The position numbers and the translations under genes were made by a program. Under the pieces are notes generated by a model that ran no database searches, was not told the DNA's origin, and saw only the letters and a program-made list of their open reading frames with translations. A stretch of DNA of 58,376 nt, taken from positions 1 through 58,376 of the forward strand of contig NZ_BIMA01000039.1 in assembly GCF_004000845.1 (NCBI RefSeq), read 5' to 3'. The stretch is from Paenibacillus koleovorans NBRC 103111. Lineage in GTDB: Bacteria > Bacillota > Bacilli > Paenibacillales > NBRC-103111. Positions 1 through 8,281 of this stretch are shown one piece after another. How positions within the stretch are numbered: the stretch's first letter is position 1; each line of letters opens with the position of its first letter.

Positions 1-1
1 G

Positions 2-982
2 GAGCTCAAGCAGCGTCTCGCCAAGGAGCAAGAAGAGAAGCTGCTGGCCCAGATCGTCAGCCAGCAAGAAACGTTCAGACGCCAGCTGGACGACCAGCAA
101 GCGGCCCATGAGCTCGTGCTGCTGGGGCGCCAAGACGTCCTGCAGGAAGCCCAGGACGCTCATCAAGAGCAGCTCGACACGCTTGATCGCTTGCAGCAGG
201 AGCAGCTGGATGAGTTTGCCCGCCAGCTGGCAGAGCTGCAAGAAGCTCACAACCATGCGCTCCATGACCTGCAGCATCGCAACGAACTGTCGCAGAGCGC
301 GCTGGAGAAGCTGGCGGCGGATCTGCTGCGGACGCGCAACGAGCGCCAGCACGAAGCCGAGCAAGCGCTGGTCGAGCTGACGCGCTTGCAGGACAGCGAG
401 CGCCAGCTGCAGGAGTCGCTCGACGAGAGCGAGCGCCGCCGACAGTCCGGCCAGCAACAGCTCACCGCTGCCCGCGAGGAGCTGCAGCAGGCGGAAACCC
501 GCGTAGCGGCCGTATCCAAACGAGCGGTCGAAGAGACCGAGCAGCAATGGAAAGAAGCGCTCGACGAAGCCGAGGCCGAATGGCAAACCAAACAACGCAA
601 CCTGCAGGAGCAGCTGCATGAGGCCCAGCGGCTCGCGGAACGAGCCGAAGCCGAGCTGCATGCGACGCGCGAGCAGGCCGACGGAATACTTGAGGCGGCG
701 AGCGCGCGGGCGGAGGCGCAATGGCTGGTGCGGCTGGAGTCCGCCGAGAGCGACTGGGAAGAGCGGTTCGAGCAAGCCCAGACGCGCATCCGCGAGCTGG
801 AAGAGGAGCTGGAGCAAGCGCGCATTGCAGCGAGTGACTCGATCGAAGGCCAGCTGACGATGGAGATTGGCGCCAATGACGAGCTGGAGGCGAAATACAA
901 GAAGCTGGAGCATGAGTACAACAAACTCAAAATCGAGTTTAACGAATGGATTGAGCTTGTCGAAATCGTCGAGAACAAGTAG
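2..982 (+). CDS. coiled-coil protein, 5'-truncated by the window edge
   Basis: The reading frame is already open at base 2 and has no convincing start inside the window, so the gene begins upstream. The visible 326 residues are almost entirely Glu, Gln, Ala, Arg and Leu in heptad-like order, which predicts one long alpha-helical coiled coil. There is no signal peptide or membrane segment in the visible part. The last ~35 residues (ELEAKYKKLEHEYNKLK...) form a less charged C-terminal helix. The stop codon directly abuts the ATG of the CvpA gene, so the two are probably co-transcribed. In related bacteria the region before mutS2 carries zapA and cvpA, so a role in cell division or envelope organisation is possible, but this is inference only. 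No family is recognised. Confidence 0.8.
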   Translation, partial: ELKQRLAKEQEEKLLAQIVSQQETFRRQLDDQQAAHELVLLGRQDVLQEAQDAHQEQLDTLDRLQQEQLDEFARQLAELQEAHNHALHDLQHRNELSQSALEKLAADLLRTRNERQHEAEQALVELTRLQDSERQLQESLDESERRRQSGQQQLTAAREELQQAETRVAAVSKRAVEETEQQWKEALDEAEAEWQTKQRNLQEQLHEAQRLAERAEAELHATREQADGILEAASARAEAQWLVRLESAESDWEERFEQAQTRIRELEEELEQARIAASDSIEGQLTMEIGANDELEAKYKKLEHEYNKLKIEFNEWIELVEIVENK

Positions 983-1531
983 ATGCATGCGACCAATATG
1001 CTAGACATCATCGTGATCGTCATACTGGCGGGCGCATGGTTCCTCGGCTACACGCGGGGTTTCATCGCCCAACTGGTGTCTGTAGCGGGTTTTTTCATCG
1101 CCTATCTCGTTGCTTACTTAGGCTTCAAGCCCGTAGCCGCTGCGCTCGAGAAGGCGCTCCCTCTGCATGCATTCCAAGCAACCGAGCAATATGCGTTTCT
1201 AATCGAAGGCTTGAACCTGGACGTCTATTTATATAACGCGCTTGCGTTTACCCTGCTGTTCGTGCTGACGAAAGTGGGGCTTTCTTTTGCCGGCAAAATT
1301 CTGAACCTCATCGCCCGCGCTCCGGTAATCAAAACGGTCAACAAATGGTCCGGCGCCATCCTTGCCTTGCTGGAAGCGGTCCTGCTCATCGTCATCGGCA
1401 TCCACGTAATGAGCGCGCTGCCTGCCGAGTCGGTTCAGAAGCTGCTGGCGGATTCCCGGGCGGCCGGATTCGTGATCGAGAACATGCCCGATGCTTTGCT
1501 GAAACTAAAAGAACTATGGAGTGACTCCTAA
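983..1531 (+). CDS. CvpA family membrane protein
   Basis: 182 residues with about four hydrophobic segments (roughly 5-25, 29-48, 82-102 and 117-140) and the CvpA-type opening MLDIIVIVILAGAWFLGYTRGF. CvpA/YshB proteins are inner-membrane proteins of unclear role, named after colicin V production. The ATG at 983 immediately follows the preceding stop; an internal ATG at 998 gives the more typical family start (MLDII...). In Bacillus subtilis the equivalent gene yshB lies in zapA-yshB-polX-mutS2. Here the same neighbourhood is recognisable because mutS2 follows 2.4 kb downstream, but polX is missing and three minus-strand genes intervene. Confidence 0.85.
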   Translation: MHATNMLDIIVIVILAGAWFLGYTRGFIAQLVSVAGFFIAYLVAYLGFKPVAAALEKALPLHAFQATEQYAFLIEGLNLDVYLYNALAFTLLFVLTKVGLSFAGKILNLIARAPVIKTVNKWSGAILALLEAVLLIVIGIHVMSALPAESVQKLLADSRAAGFVIENMPDALLKLKELWSDS

Positions 1532-1550
1532 GCATAGGAGGAGGACGGTA

Positions 1551-1628
1551 ATGCGCAGGGAGGCGCAGGTGGACGGGTCCTGTCCGTGGGCGTGGCACTC
1601 GGAGACGGCTAAGCTCAAATGCCGCTAA
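1551..1628 (+). CDS. possible 25-residue leader-like ORF after cvpA
   Basis: A very strong Shine-Dalgarno (AGGAGGAGG at about 1536-1544) stands 6-7 bases before an ATG that opens a 25-codon frame (starts MRREAQVDGS) ending at TAA 1626-1628. Its 3' end overlaps the convergent SDR gene. The peptide resembles nothing I know. The position is where polX would normally begin, so it may be the remnant of a gene start left by a deletion or insertion. It is weak as a gene; the ribosome site is the only strong evidence. Confidence 0.25.
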   Translation: MRREAQVDGSCPWAWHSETAKLKCR

Positions 1629-2352
1629 CGATTTGGCCGTCGTCTAAGTATGGGGCCTCGAACAGCATGCCGTTCGGACCATGGGCCGGCAGCGTCGCCA
1701 AGCGGAGCAGCCCCGGTACGGCCGTACTCGGGTCGGCGCCGCTGGCTTGCATCTCGGTTTTCAGAATACCGGGATCGTACATATTGATCAGCAGGTCGCG
1801 GCCGCCTTCCTCGCCGGCTACCGAGCGCGTGAGTGATTCCAGCCCGGCTTTGCTGGCACTGTAAGCGGCGAAGCCGCCGGCTCCGTCAGGCGCCAACCCG
1901 GACGTAATGTTCACGATCCGCCCGTATTGCCGATCCTTCATAAAGGGCAAACAAGCTTTCATCATCAGAAAAACGCTTGTCAAATTATTAAGCAGCTGAT
2001 AGTTCCACGCGTCTAGCGAAGTATCCAGCACCTTCCCCGTATCGAGGACGGCGGCGTTATTGATTAGGACGTCGATCCGTCCATAAGCTTTGATTACGAT
2101 AGAGATCAGCGCATCCACATCCGACTCCGACGAGACATCCGCTTGTACGGCGAGCGCTCTTCCTCCGGCCGCTTCGATCTGCCTCTTCACATCCTCCAGC
2201 TTCGACACCCTTCTCCCGCACAACACGACAATCGCGCCTTCACGCGCGAATTGAAGCGCCGTTGCTTGGCCCAGGCCGGTTCCCGATCCAGTAATAATGG
2301 CGACGCGATTCTGTAATTTACATGCCGCCGGTTGTCCTACCTGATTTCCCAC
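1615..2352 (-). CDS. SDR family NAD(P)-dependent oxidoreductase
   Basis: 245 residues, the normal length for a classical short-chain dehydrogenase/reductase. The Rossmann dinucleotide motif TGSGTGLG is near residues 21-28, the structural NNAA motif near 97-100, the catalytic Ser is in IVNITSG, and the catalytic Tyr/Lys pair is in YSASK. An Arg-rich turn (CGRRVSK) after beta-2 suggests a preference for NADP(H), by family rule. The start is GTG at 2352, with AGGGGGT eight bases upstream. It is transcribed toward cvpA. The substrate cannot be told from the sequence. Confidence 0.92.
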   Translation of the reverse strand: MGNQVGQPAACKLQNRVAIITGSGTGLGQATALQFAREGAIVVLCGRRVSKLEDVKRQIEAAGGRALAVQADVSSESDVDALISIVIKAYGRIDVLINNAAVLDTGKVLDTSLDAWNYQLLNNLTSVFLMMKACLPFMKDRQYGRIVNITSGLAPDGAGGFAAYSASKAGLESLTRSVAGEEGGRDLLINMYDPGILKTEMQASGADPSTAVPGLLRLATLPAHGPNGMLFEAPYLDDGQIVSGI

Positions 2353-2630
2353 AATCCAAACCCCCTACTGTGATTAGCTCATGTCGGTCTACAAGTTGAT
2401 TATACCAATTCCTTTTACTTAATTAAAGCGGCAAAGCTTAACAGGAGGACAGTGACAAAGTGTTCCGCGTCCCGTTACTTCCGCGCTAACCAAGGATACG
2501 TTCCTAGCACCCATACACCTGTTATAGCCCATCCGCTCACCAATTCAGCCATTCCAGCCATCAACCTGAGGTCTCTCAGACCCCTGCTCACGTACTCCCA
2601 GATACAGCCTAATCGATCACCCAACCCTAC
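2353..2630. other. intergenic gap between SDR and cupredoxin genes
   Basis: About 280 bases, GC-poorer than the flanking genes and without a credible coding frame. It should hold the SDR promoter (reading minus) and receives the 3' end of the cupredoxin transcript. I see no repeat or known RNA motif. Confidence 0.5.
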
Positions 2631-2662
2631 AAAAAAAAGCAGCCCCAACCGGAGCCGCTCCT
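2631..2662 (-). terminator. intrinsic terminator of the cupredoxin gene
   Basis: Read on the minus strand, AGCGGCTCC pairs (with G-U pairs) with GGGGCTGCT across a short loop and is followed by eight T residues. It lies just past the cupredoxin stop. Confidence 0.7.
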
Positions 2663-2675
2663 AAACTGCATCTAT

Positions 2676-3101
2676 TTAAGCTTCTACAACAATTTTCGCT
2701 TTCATTGTCATGTGGCCGTTGCCGCATGGCACGTTGCATTGAATTTCGTAAGTGCCTGCCTTTTCAAACTTGTATTCGACCGTTTTGTTCGTACCGACGT
2801 TCAAGTTTAGGCCGGTCGTTTGGAAGCCATGGGCGCCTTCGGTGCTGCTCAAAGTCACTTTGTACGTTTCGCCGGCTTTTACTTTGTATTCCGCTTGATC
2901 GAACTTCCAGTTGGTTGCGGTAATCTTGAGCTCTTTGGCAGCGGATGCCGGTGCGGCAGGAGCTCCGCCTGGGCTTGGGCTAGTGGTTGCAGGCGCCGAT
3001 GCCGAAGGGCTTGGCGAGCTGCCAGGCTTGTTTTCCTTGGCGCAGGCGGCGATCGTGAATACGACGGTAAAAGCCATGAGTGCTACAATCAGTTTTTTCA
3101 T
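2676..3101 (-). CDS. lipoprotein with a CuA-type cupredoxin domain
   Basis: 141 residues. It has a lipoprotein signal (Cys20 in FTIAAC), a Ser/Pro/Ala/Gly linker (about 24-55) and then a single cupredoxin domain. The metal ligands are His91 followed by C122-x3-C126-x3-H130-x2-M133. This CxxxCxxxHxxM pattern with an upstream His is the dinuclear CuA site of cytochrome c oxidase subunit II. Unlike subunit II, the protein has no transmembrane hairpin and is predicted to be anchored outside the membrane by lipid. It may act as a free-standing electron carrier or copper-handling protein; function is inference. RBS AGGAGGG lies 5 bases before ATG 3101. Monocistronic, with its own terminator. Confidence 0.9.
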   Translation of the reverse strand: MKKLIVALMAFTVVFTIAACAKENKPGSSPSPSASAPATTSPSPGGAPAAPASAAKELKITATNWKFDQAEYKVKAGETYKVTLSSTEGAHGFQTTGLNLNVGTNKTVEYKFEKAGTYEIQCNVPCGNGHMTMKAKIVVEA

Positions 3102-3171
3102 ATTACCCTCCTGTTATGAATGGGAAATCCTAACGCTCGCCCTTATTGTACACCATGTATGTACCCGGCCC

Positions 3172-3207
3172 CAAAGAAAGAAGGCCCATCCTCGGGGAGG
3201 ATAGACC
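3172..3207 (-). terminator. intrinsic terminator of the holin-like gene
   Basis: On the minus strand GGTCTATCCTC pairs along 11 bp with GAGGATGGGCC over a CCC loop and is followed by TTCTTTCTTT. It lies about 40 bases past the stop of the holin-family gene. Confidence 0.75.
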
Positions 3208-3248
3208 TATTTCAGACGATTTTTCATTACTTCGTCACAAAGCGCGAA

Positions 3249-3614
3249 TTAGGTGGCACTGCGCTCCCTTTTTGTGGAATCGAAAGGAGTGCTGACCGGA
3301 ATGAACAGATCGATGATCCCGATCACCAGAGCAGCCAGAATCGCGCCGAGAATGGAAACATGAACACCGCTGACGATAAATTGAGCGAACCAGATGATCG
3401 CGGCACTAACCAGAAAACCGACGATGCCCCGGCCGAACGGCGTGATCCGTTTGCCGAAGATGCCTTCGATAATCCAACCGATGACCGCAATGACGAGAGC
3501 GAGGAAAAACGCGCTCCAGAACCCGCCGATGCTGAAAGCAGGTACGATCCAGCCCACCACCATCAAAACGATCGTAGCGACGACCAGACGAACCAGATGG
3601 CCTAAGAAACTCAT
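3249..3614 (-). CDS. phage-holin-4-like (YvlD-type) small membrane protein
   Basis: 121 residues with four closely spaced hydrophobic helices (about 6-25, 31-50, 60-80 and 88-107) and the Gly/Arg loop GKRITPFGRG between helices 2 and 3, as in the Phage_holin_4_2/YvlD family. These are common chromosomal proteins in Bacillales and not evidence of a prophage; YvlD belongs to a cell-envelope-stress operon in B. subtilis. RBS AAAGGAGG lies 7-8 bases before ATG 3614. The C-terminus is hydrophilic (PFDSTKRERSAT). Monocistronic. Confidence 0.88.
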   Translation of the reverse strand: MSFLGHLVRLVVATIVLMVVGWIVPAFSIGGFWSAFFLALVIAVIGWIIEGIFGKRITPFGRGIVGFLVSAAIIWFAQFIVSGVHVSILGAILAALVIGIIDLFIPVSTPFDSTKRERSAT

Positions 3615-3842
3615 GGGAAACCTCCTTTATGTTACGGATTTATCAACCGCCGCCGCTATTTCCGTACGGACGACCATCAACAATCTTCCCAAAACGGCGA
3701 TGGCGACGGCGGTGACCTTGTGATCCGTTCGGGATTAGTGTTTACGGATTCGCAGGAAGTATCAGTCCCACATCTCGGCAAAAATGATCGCCAAAAATCG
3801 TTATAAAGGAAGCGGGCATGGAAAGGGGCGTCTCCCTTCGGC

Positions 3843-3848
3843 TATAAT
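3843..3848 (+). promoter_or_regulatory. candidate -10 box for mutS2
   Basis: A perfect TATAAT lies 62 bases before the GTG start of mutS2. No good -35 hexamer is visible at the right distance, so the promoter assignment is tentative. Confidence 0.4.
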
Positions 3849-3909
3849 AGACGGATAAGCCCTCGATATGCGACTTTGGCTTGACCCAGGAAGGGAGTTT
3901 CGAACGCAA

Positions 3910-6273
3910 GTGAATACAAAAATTTTACATACATTGGAGTTCGGCAAAATCATTCGCCGATTGGCGAACCATGCCGAAACATCGCTCGGCAAAGCCCAGG
4001 CGGAGGCGCTTCATCCGAGCTCGGACCTCGAGACGGTGAAGCTGCTGCTCCGAGCGACGGACGAAGCGGCCAAGGTCGACCGCCTGAAGGGCGGCGCGCC
4101 CTTCGGCGGCATCCGCGACATCCGGCCATCGCTGCAGCGGGCGCGTATCGGCGGGATGCTGAACGCCGCGGAGCTGCTCGACATCGCGAACACGACGTTC
4201 GGCGGACGCCGGCTCAAGCGGTTCCTGCTGGCGGTGCACGAGAGCGATCCGATCGCGAGCCTGGTTGCCGTGACGGAGACGATCGCCGACCATACGGAAG
4301 TCGACCAGCCGATCAAAGCCTGCATCGACGATCAGGCCGATGTCATGGACAGCGCCAGCCCGGAGCTGGCCCGGGTCCGCGTGGAGCTGCGGACGAGCGA
4401 GTCGCGGGCCCGCGACAAGCTGGAGCAGATGATCCGCACGTCGTCGATCCAGAAAATGCTGCAGGACTCGCTCATCACGATCCGCAATGACCGCTATGTT
4501 ATACCGGTCAAATCCGAATATCGCAGCCATTTCGGCGGCATTATCCACGACCAGTCGGCATCAGGTGCGACACTCTTCATCGAGCCGGAAGCAGTCGTCA
4601 CGCTGAACAACAAGCTGCGCGAGCTGAAGATGAAGGAAGAGAAGGAGATCGAGAAAATTCTTCTCCGTCTCACCTCAATCGTCGCCGAGCATCACGAAAT
4701 GCTCGGGTACAGCGTGGAGGGCATCGCCGAGCTCGACTTCGTCTTCGCCAAGGCGGGACTTGCCCGCGAGCTGAAGGCTACTCTGCCGATGATGAACGAC
4801 CGCGGCTTTCTCAAGATCAAGAAAGGCCGCCATCCGCTCATCGCGCCCGAGGCAGTCGTGCCGCTTGACATCGAGCTCGGCAACCAGTTCACGACGATTA
4901 TTGTGACCGGGCCGAATACGGGCGGCAAGACGGTGTCGCTGAAGACGACCGGCCTGCTTAGCTTGATGGCGATGTCGGGGCTGTTCATCCCGGCTGAGGA
5001 CGGCAGCCAGCTATGCGTGTTCGACGCGATCTACGCGGACATCGGCGATGAACAGAGCATTGAGCAGAATCTCAGTACGTTCTCCAGCCACTTAACGAAT
5101 ATTATTAGTATTCTCAAAGGCATGACGCCTAAAAGCCTCGTGCTGCTCGACGAATTGGGCGCCGGGACGGACCCTTCGGAGGGCTCCGCCCTTGCGATCG
5201 CCATCCTCGAAGAAATTCATCGCCTCGGCTGCCGCACGATCGCTACGACGCATTACAGCGAGCTGAAGGCATACGCCTTCGAGCGCAAAGGAATCATCAA
5301 CGCGAGCATGGAATTCAACGTGCAGACGCTGAGCCCGACGTACCGGCTGCTCGTCGGCGTGCCGGGGCGCAGCAACGCATTCGCGATCGCCGAGCGGCTC
5401 GGATTGCCGCGGCGCATCATCGACACGGCGCGCGGTCAGGTCGGCGAGGACGACCTGCGCGTCGAGTCGATGATCGCCTCGCTCGAGGCGAACCGCGCCA
5501 CCGCCGAGGCGGAGCGCCGCAACGCCGAACAGCAGCGCGCCGAGATCGAGGCGGTGAAGCGGCAGCTCGAGGACGAGCAGCGCCGCTTCCGCGAGCAGCG
5601 CGACAAGCTGCTCGTCCGCGCCGAGCAGGAGGCGCGCGACGCCGTCGCCAAGGCGCGCGCGGAAGCCGACGAGGTCATCCGCGAGCTGCGGCGGCTGGCG
5701 CTGGAGGAGCGCGGCGCGGTCAAGGAGCACAAGCTGATCGACGCCAAGCGGCGCCTCGATCAAGCCGCTCCGGAGCTGCGGGCGAAGGATCCTCAGTCAG
5801 CCGTCAAACGCAAAGCTGAGCGCGTCGAAGCGGGCGACGAAGTGCGTGTCGTCCACTTGAACCAGAAGGGCCATGTCGTGGAGCTGATCAACGACAAGGA
5901 AGCCATGGTGCAGCTCGGCATCATGAAGGTGAAGGTGCGGCACGACCAGCTCGAGAAGCTGAAGTCGGCCCCGGCGGCGAAGCCGCAGCAGCAGGTGTCC
6001 GCTACGGTCAAGCGGACGCGGGACGAGAATGTTCGCACAGAGTTGGATCTCCGCGGAGCGAACTTGGAAGAGGCGATCATGGAGACCGACCGTTTCCTCG
6101 ACGAGAGTTTCCTGAACGGCTTCGGCCAAGTATATGTCATCCATGGCAAAGGCACAGGTGTCTTGCGCACGGGACTGACGGAATACTTCCGCAAGCATAA
6201 GCATATCAAGAGCTTCCGGCTCGGCAATTACGGCGAAGGCGGCGTAGGCGTGACGGTCGTGGAGCTGAAATAA
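3910..6273 (+). CDS. mutS2: endonuclease MutS2
   Basis: 787 residues from a GTG at 3910. That start gives the family-typical N-terminus (VNTKILHTLEFGKII) and follows a GAAGGGAG site; the frame stays open 42 bases further upstream but without a ribosome site. Domains: N-terminal core/clamp; ATPase with Walker A GPNTGGKT near residue 334 and Walker B LVLLDELGAGTDPSEGS near 410; a charged coiled coil about 515-620; a KOW-like segment; and a C-terminal Smr nuclease domain (about 710-787) with LDLRG and HGKGTGVLR. MutS2 is not a mismatch-repair enzyme. It limits homologous recombination and, in B. subtilis, splits collided ribosomes. All key motifs are present. Confidence 0.97.
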   Translation: MNTKILHTLEFGKIIRRLANHAETSLGKAQAEALHPSSDLETVKLLLRATDEAAKVDRLKGGAPFGGIRDIRPSLQRARIGGMLNAAELLDIANTTFGGRRLKRFLLAVHESDPIASLVAVTETIADHTEVDQPIKACIDDQADVMDSASPELARVRVELRTSESRARDKLEQMIRTSSIQKMLQDSLITIRNDRYVIPVKSEYRSHFGGIIHDQSASGATLFIEPEAVVTLNNKLRELKMKEEKEIEKILLRLTSIVAEHHEMLGYSVEGIAELDFVFAKAGLARELKATLPMMNDRGFLKIKKGRHPLIAPEAVVPLDIELGNQFTTIIVTGPNTGGKTVSLKTTGLLSLMAMSGLFIPAEDGSQLCVFDAIYADIGDEQSIEQNLSTFSSHLTNIISILKGMTPKSLVLLDELGAGTDPSEGSALAIAILEEIHRLGCRTIATTHYSELKAYAFERKGIINASMEFNVQTLSPTYRLLVGVPGRSNAFAIAERLGLPRRIIDTARGQVGEDDLRVESMIASLEANRATAEAERRNAEQQRAEIEAVKRQLEDEQRRFREQRDKLLVRAEQEARDAVAKARAEADEVIRELRRLALEERGAVKEHKLIDAKRRLDQAAPELRAKDPQSAVKRKAERVEAGDEVRVVHLNQKGHVVELINDKEAMVQLGIMKVKVRHDQLEKLKSAPAAKPQQQVSATVKRTRDENVRTELDLRGANLEEAIMETDRFLDESFLNGFGQVYVIHGKGTGVLRTGLTEYFRKHKHIKSFRLGNYGEGGVGVTVVELK

Positions 6274-6300
6274 ACGATTTCCCAGGGCAAATATGGGGGC

Positions 6301-6328
6301 TGAAACCTTCGCTTCGGAATTGCGTATA
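6301..6328 (+). promoter_or_regulatory. sigma-W type ECF promoter of pspA
   Basis: TGAAAC at 6301-6306, a 16-base spacer and CGTATA at 6323-6328 match the sigma-W consensus TGAAAC-N16-CGTA exactly. It lies about 100 bases upstream of pspA. In B. subtilis the pspA gene (ydjF) is a sigma-W target, so envelope-stress control is a strong inference. Confidence 0.85.
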
Positions 6329-6427
6329 AAAGGGTGTAACCGGAACAAACCACGCGCGTTGGACACGGATCAAATCCTTAACCATAACCGAATCAACATC
6401 AAACCAAATTTGCGGGAGGCATGAACA

Positions 6428-7105
6428 ATGGGAATTTTCAAAAGACTGCGCGACATGACGATGGCTTCGATCAACGACTTGCTGGATAAGGCTGAAGATC
6501 CGGTCAAGATGCTGAACCAGTTTCTGAGGGACATGGAGCAGGACATTCAGGAGGCCGAGTCGGCCGTAGCCAAGCAGATCGCGATCGAGAAGAAATTCAA
6601 GCAGCAGCTTGAGGAAGCGCAAGAGATGGTATCGCGCCGTGAGGAGCAAGCGCTCAAGGCGCTGGAGCAAGGCAACGAGGACTTGGCTCGCCGTGCGCTG
6701 CAGGACAAGAAGGAGCATCAGATCCGAGTCGACGACTTCAAGAACCAGCATGCCGTGGCGAAGACGAATGCCGACCGCCTGCGCAGCCAGCTCGAAGAGA
6801 TGAAGGACGAGTTCGGCAAGATGAAGAACAAGAAGGACTTGCTCGTTGCCCGTGCGGAAGCGGCGAAGGCCCAGAAGCATATCAATCAGGCGATGAGCGG
6901 CTTCGGTACCGACAATGCAGCCAAGGGCTTCGACCGGATGAGCGAGAAGGTGATGCAGCTGGAAGCCGAAGCGGAGGCTAGCAGCGACCTGCGTGCTTCG
7001 AATCGTTCGCTCGACGATGAGCTGAACCAGCTCGACAAGAACGACGGGGTTGACGACGAGCTTGCCGCTTTGCGCGCGAAGCTGGCTGAGAAGAAACAAA
7101 ACTAG
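6428..7105 (+). CDS. pspA: PspA/IM30 family phage-shock protein
   Basis: 225 residues starting MGIFKRLRDMTMASINDLLDKAEDP, the PspA amphipathic helix that binds stressed membranes. The remainder is a long helical hairpin rich in Glu, Lys, Gln and Arg. PspA assembles into ESCRT-III-like rods that seal damaged cytoplasmic membrane. RBS TGCGGGAGG lies 8 bases upstream of the ATG. The gene has its own sigma-W promoter and is followed by a DUF350 membrane protein and a zinc-ribbon protein, an arrangement comparable to the Bacillus ydjFGHI stress operon. Length and composition are normal. Confidence 0.95.
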   Translation: MGIFKRLRDMTMASINDLLDKAEDPVKMLNQFLRDMEQDIQEAESAVAKQIAIEKKFKQQLEEAQEMVSRREEQALKALEQGNEDLARRALQDKKEHQIRVDDFKNQHAVAKTNADRLRSQLEEMKDEFGKMKNKKDLLVARAEAAKAQKHINQAMSGFGTDNAAKGFDRMSEKVMQLEAEAEASSDLRASNRSLDDELNQLDKNDGVDDELAALRAKLAEKKQN

Positions 7106-7146
7106 AACCGGCCTGACTCGAATACTATTGTGGTATACTGATAAGC

Positions 7147-7184
7147 AGAGAGACCGCGGGAAGCGATATATCCTCGGTCTCTTC
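7147..7184 (+). terminator. stem-loop between pspA and DUF350 gene
   Basis: AGAGACCG pairs with CGGTCTCT across a loop of about 20 bases. Only CTTTT follows, so it may be a weak terminator or an attenuating hairpin within the operon. A TATACT box at 7134-7139 lies just upstream and could give the downstream genes a separate start. Confidence 0.45.
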
Positions 7185-7212
7185 AGCCTTTTGGGAAGGG
7201 CGCTGATAATCG

Positions 7213-7632
7213 ATGGTTGAGGAAGTGGATGTGTTGATGTCGAATCCTTATTTGGAAACATTGGCTTTTTTCTCGGTTGCGATTCTGGCGTTGATTTTGT
7301 TCCTGGCGATTTTCGAGTTCGTCACGAAGTATAACGACTGGGCTGAGATCAAGAAAGGCAACGTCTCCGTCGCAATGGCGCTAGGGGGCAAAATCTTCGG
7401 GATTTGCAACATTTTCCGGTTTGCCATCTTGAACAACGACACGATTCTGCATTCCTTGATTTGGGCCAGCTTCGGCTTCGTGCTGCTGCTCGTCGCCTAT
7501 TTTATTTTCGAGTTTCTCACGCCTGTGTTCAAGATCGACCAGGAGCTGGAGCGGGATAATCGTGCCGTTGGCTTCCTGTCGCTTGTGCTGTCGGTGGCCT
7601 TATCCTATGTTATCGGAGCGAGTGTGACTTAA
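7213..7632 (+). CDS. DUF350 family membrane protein
   Basis: 139 residues with four hydrophobic segments (about 17-37, 53-69, 81-103 and 116-136), in the two-pairs layout of DUF350. Its function is unknown; DUF350 genes often sit next to pspA, as here. Two starts are possible: ATG 7213, behind GGGAAGGGCG, and ATG 7237 (MSNPYLETL), behind GAGGAAG. The latter trims a charged N-terminal stretch. Confidence 0.85.
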   Translation: MVEEVDVLMSNPYLETLAFFSVAILALILFLAIFEFVTKYNDWAEIKKGNVSVAMALGGKIFGICNIFRFAILNNDTILHSLIWASFGFVLLLVAYFIFEFLTPVFKIDQELERDNRAVGFLSLVLSVALSYVIGASVT

Positions 7633-7637
7633 TCGGC

Positions 7638-7715
7638 ATGAAATACTTATGGGGTACGTTATTTGCTTTGGCATTTGTATTTTTCGGCATCGGAGTTTAT
7701 TATTTACTGAAGTAA
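7638..7715 (+). CDS. 25-residue single-span membrane peptide
   Basis: The frame starts six bases after the DUF350 stop and encodes MKYLWGTLFALAFVFFGIGV plus YYLLK. This is a positively charged end, one uninterrupted hydrophobic helix and a terminal Lys. It fits exactly into the gap between DUF350 and the zinc-ribbon gene (ATG 7737), so translational coupling is likely. Its size and composition are those of bona fide bacterial small membrane proteins. No function can be given. Confidence 0.55.
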   Translation: MKYLWGTLFALAFVFFGIGVYYLLK

Positions 7716-7736
7716 ATGTAGCGGAGGAAGAGGCAA

Positions 7737-8255
7737 ATGAGCGACGATCGGCTAACGACGATATGTCCGTGGTGCTCGACGGAAATTGTATGGGACGAGG
7801 AGCTGGGACCGGAGGAGCAATGTCCGCATTGCTTGAACGAGCTGACCAATTACCGCAGCGTCAGTCTGTTCGATAGCGAAGAGGATGAGGCGGAAGACGA
7901 AGGCGATGCTCGGGCCACGATCCATGCTCACAGTCGGCAAGCTTCAGACGGAGACGACGAGGAGCTGTATACGATGTCGAACTACGAAGCGGTTGCACGC
8001 CATTTGCTGGACCGGCAGGACGTGTTCTCCGAATGCCCCGCTTGCGGCGAAGATATGCTGCACATCGGGGAATTGGAAGGCGGGCGTGTTGTGAAGCCGT
8101 CTTCGGCGCTGGCCGAATGGCCGGAACCGCTTCTGGGGGGCAAACTGCAGGTGGACGCATTCGTATGCCCGAGCTGCTTCCGGGTGGAGACCAAGTTGAC
8201 CGATGAGTCCCGGATGAAGTTCGTTCGGCAGCTAACGAAGCAATTGGACGAATAG
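7737..8255 (+). CDS. zinc-ribbon protein of the pspA operon
   Basis: 172 residues with two predicted zinc-binding pairs at the N-terminus (CPWC and CPHC, spaced 18 residues apart) and two more in the C-terminal half (CPAC and CPSC). Between them is an acidic, probably disordered stretch (DSEEDEAEDEGDA). There is no membrane segment. RBS AGCGGAGG lies upstream of ATG 7737. Its operon position suggests a role in the PspA-linked membrane stress response, perhaps as an adaptor, but the family is not recognised. Confidence 0.8.
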   Translation: MSDDRLTTICPWCSTEIVWDEELGPEEQCPHCLNELTNYRSVSLFDSEEDEAEDEGDARATIHAHSRQASDGDDEELYTMSNYEAVARHLLDRQDVFSECPACGEDMLHIGELEGGRVVKPSSALAEWPEPLLGGKLQVDAFVCPSCFRVETKLTDESRMKFVRQLTKQLDE

Positions 8256-8281
8256 AATAGCAATCGCACATCAAACCAATT

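Noticed and set aside
2452-2664. 70-codon plus-strand frame before the cupredoxin gene
   Set aside because: No family, no convincing start, and it overlaps the cupredoxin terminator.
3249-3614. Holin gene as a sign of a prophage
   Set aside because: The YvlD-type holin-like family is a normal chromosomal membrane protein and no other phage gene is present.
6206-7261. 351-codon minus-strand frame over pspA
   Set aside because: Antisense to pspA; composition is an artefact of the coiled-coil gene on the plus strand.
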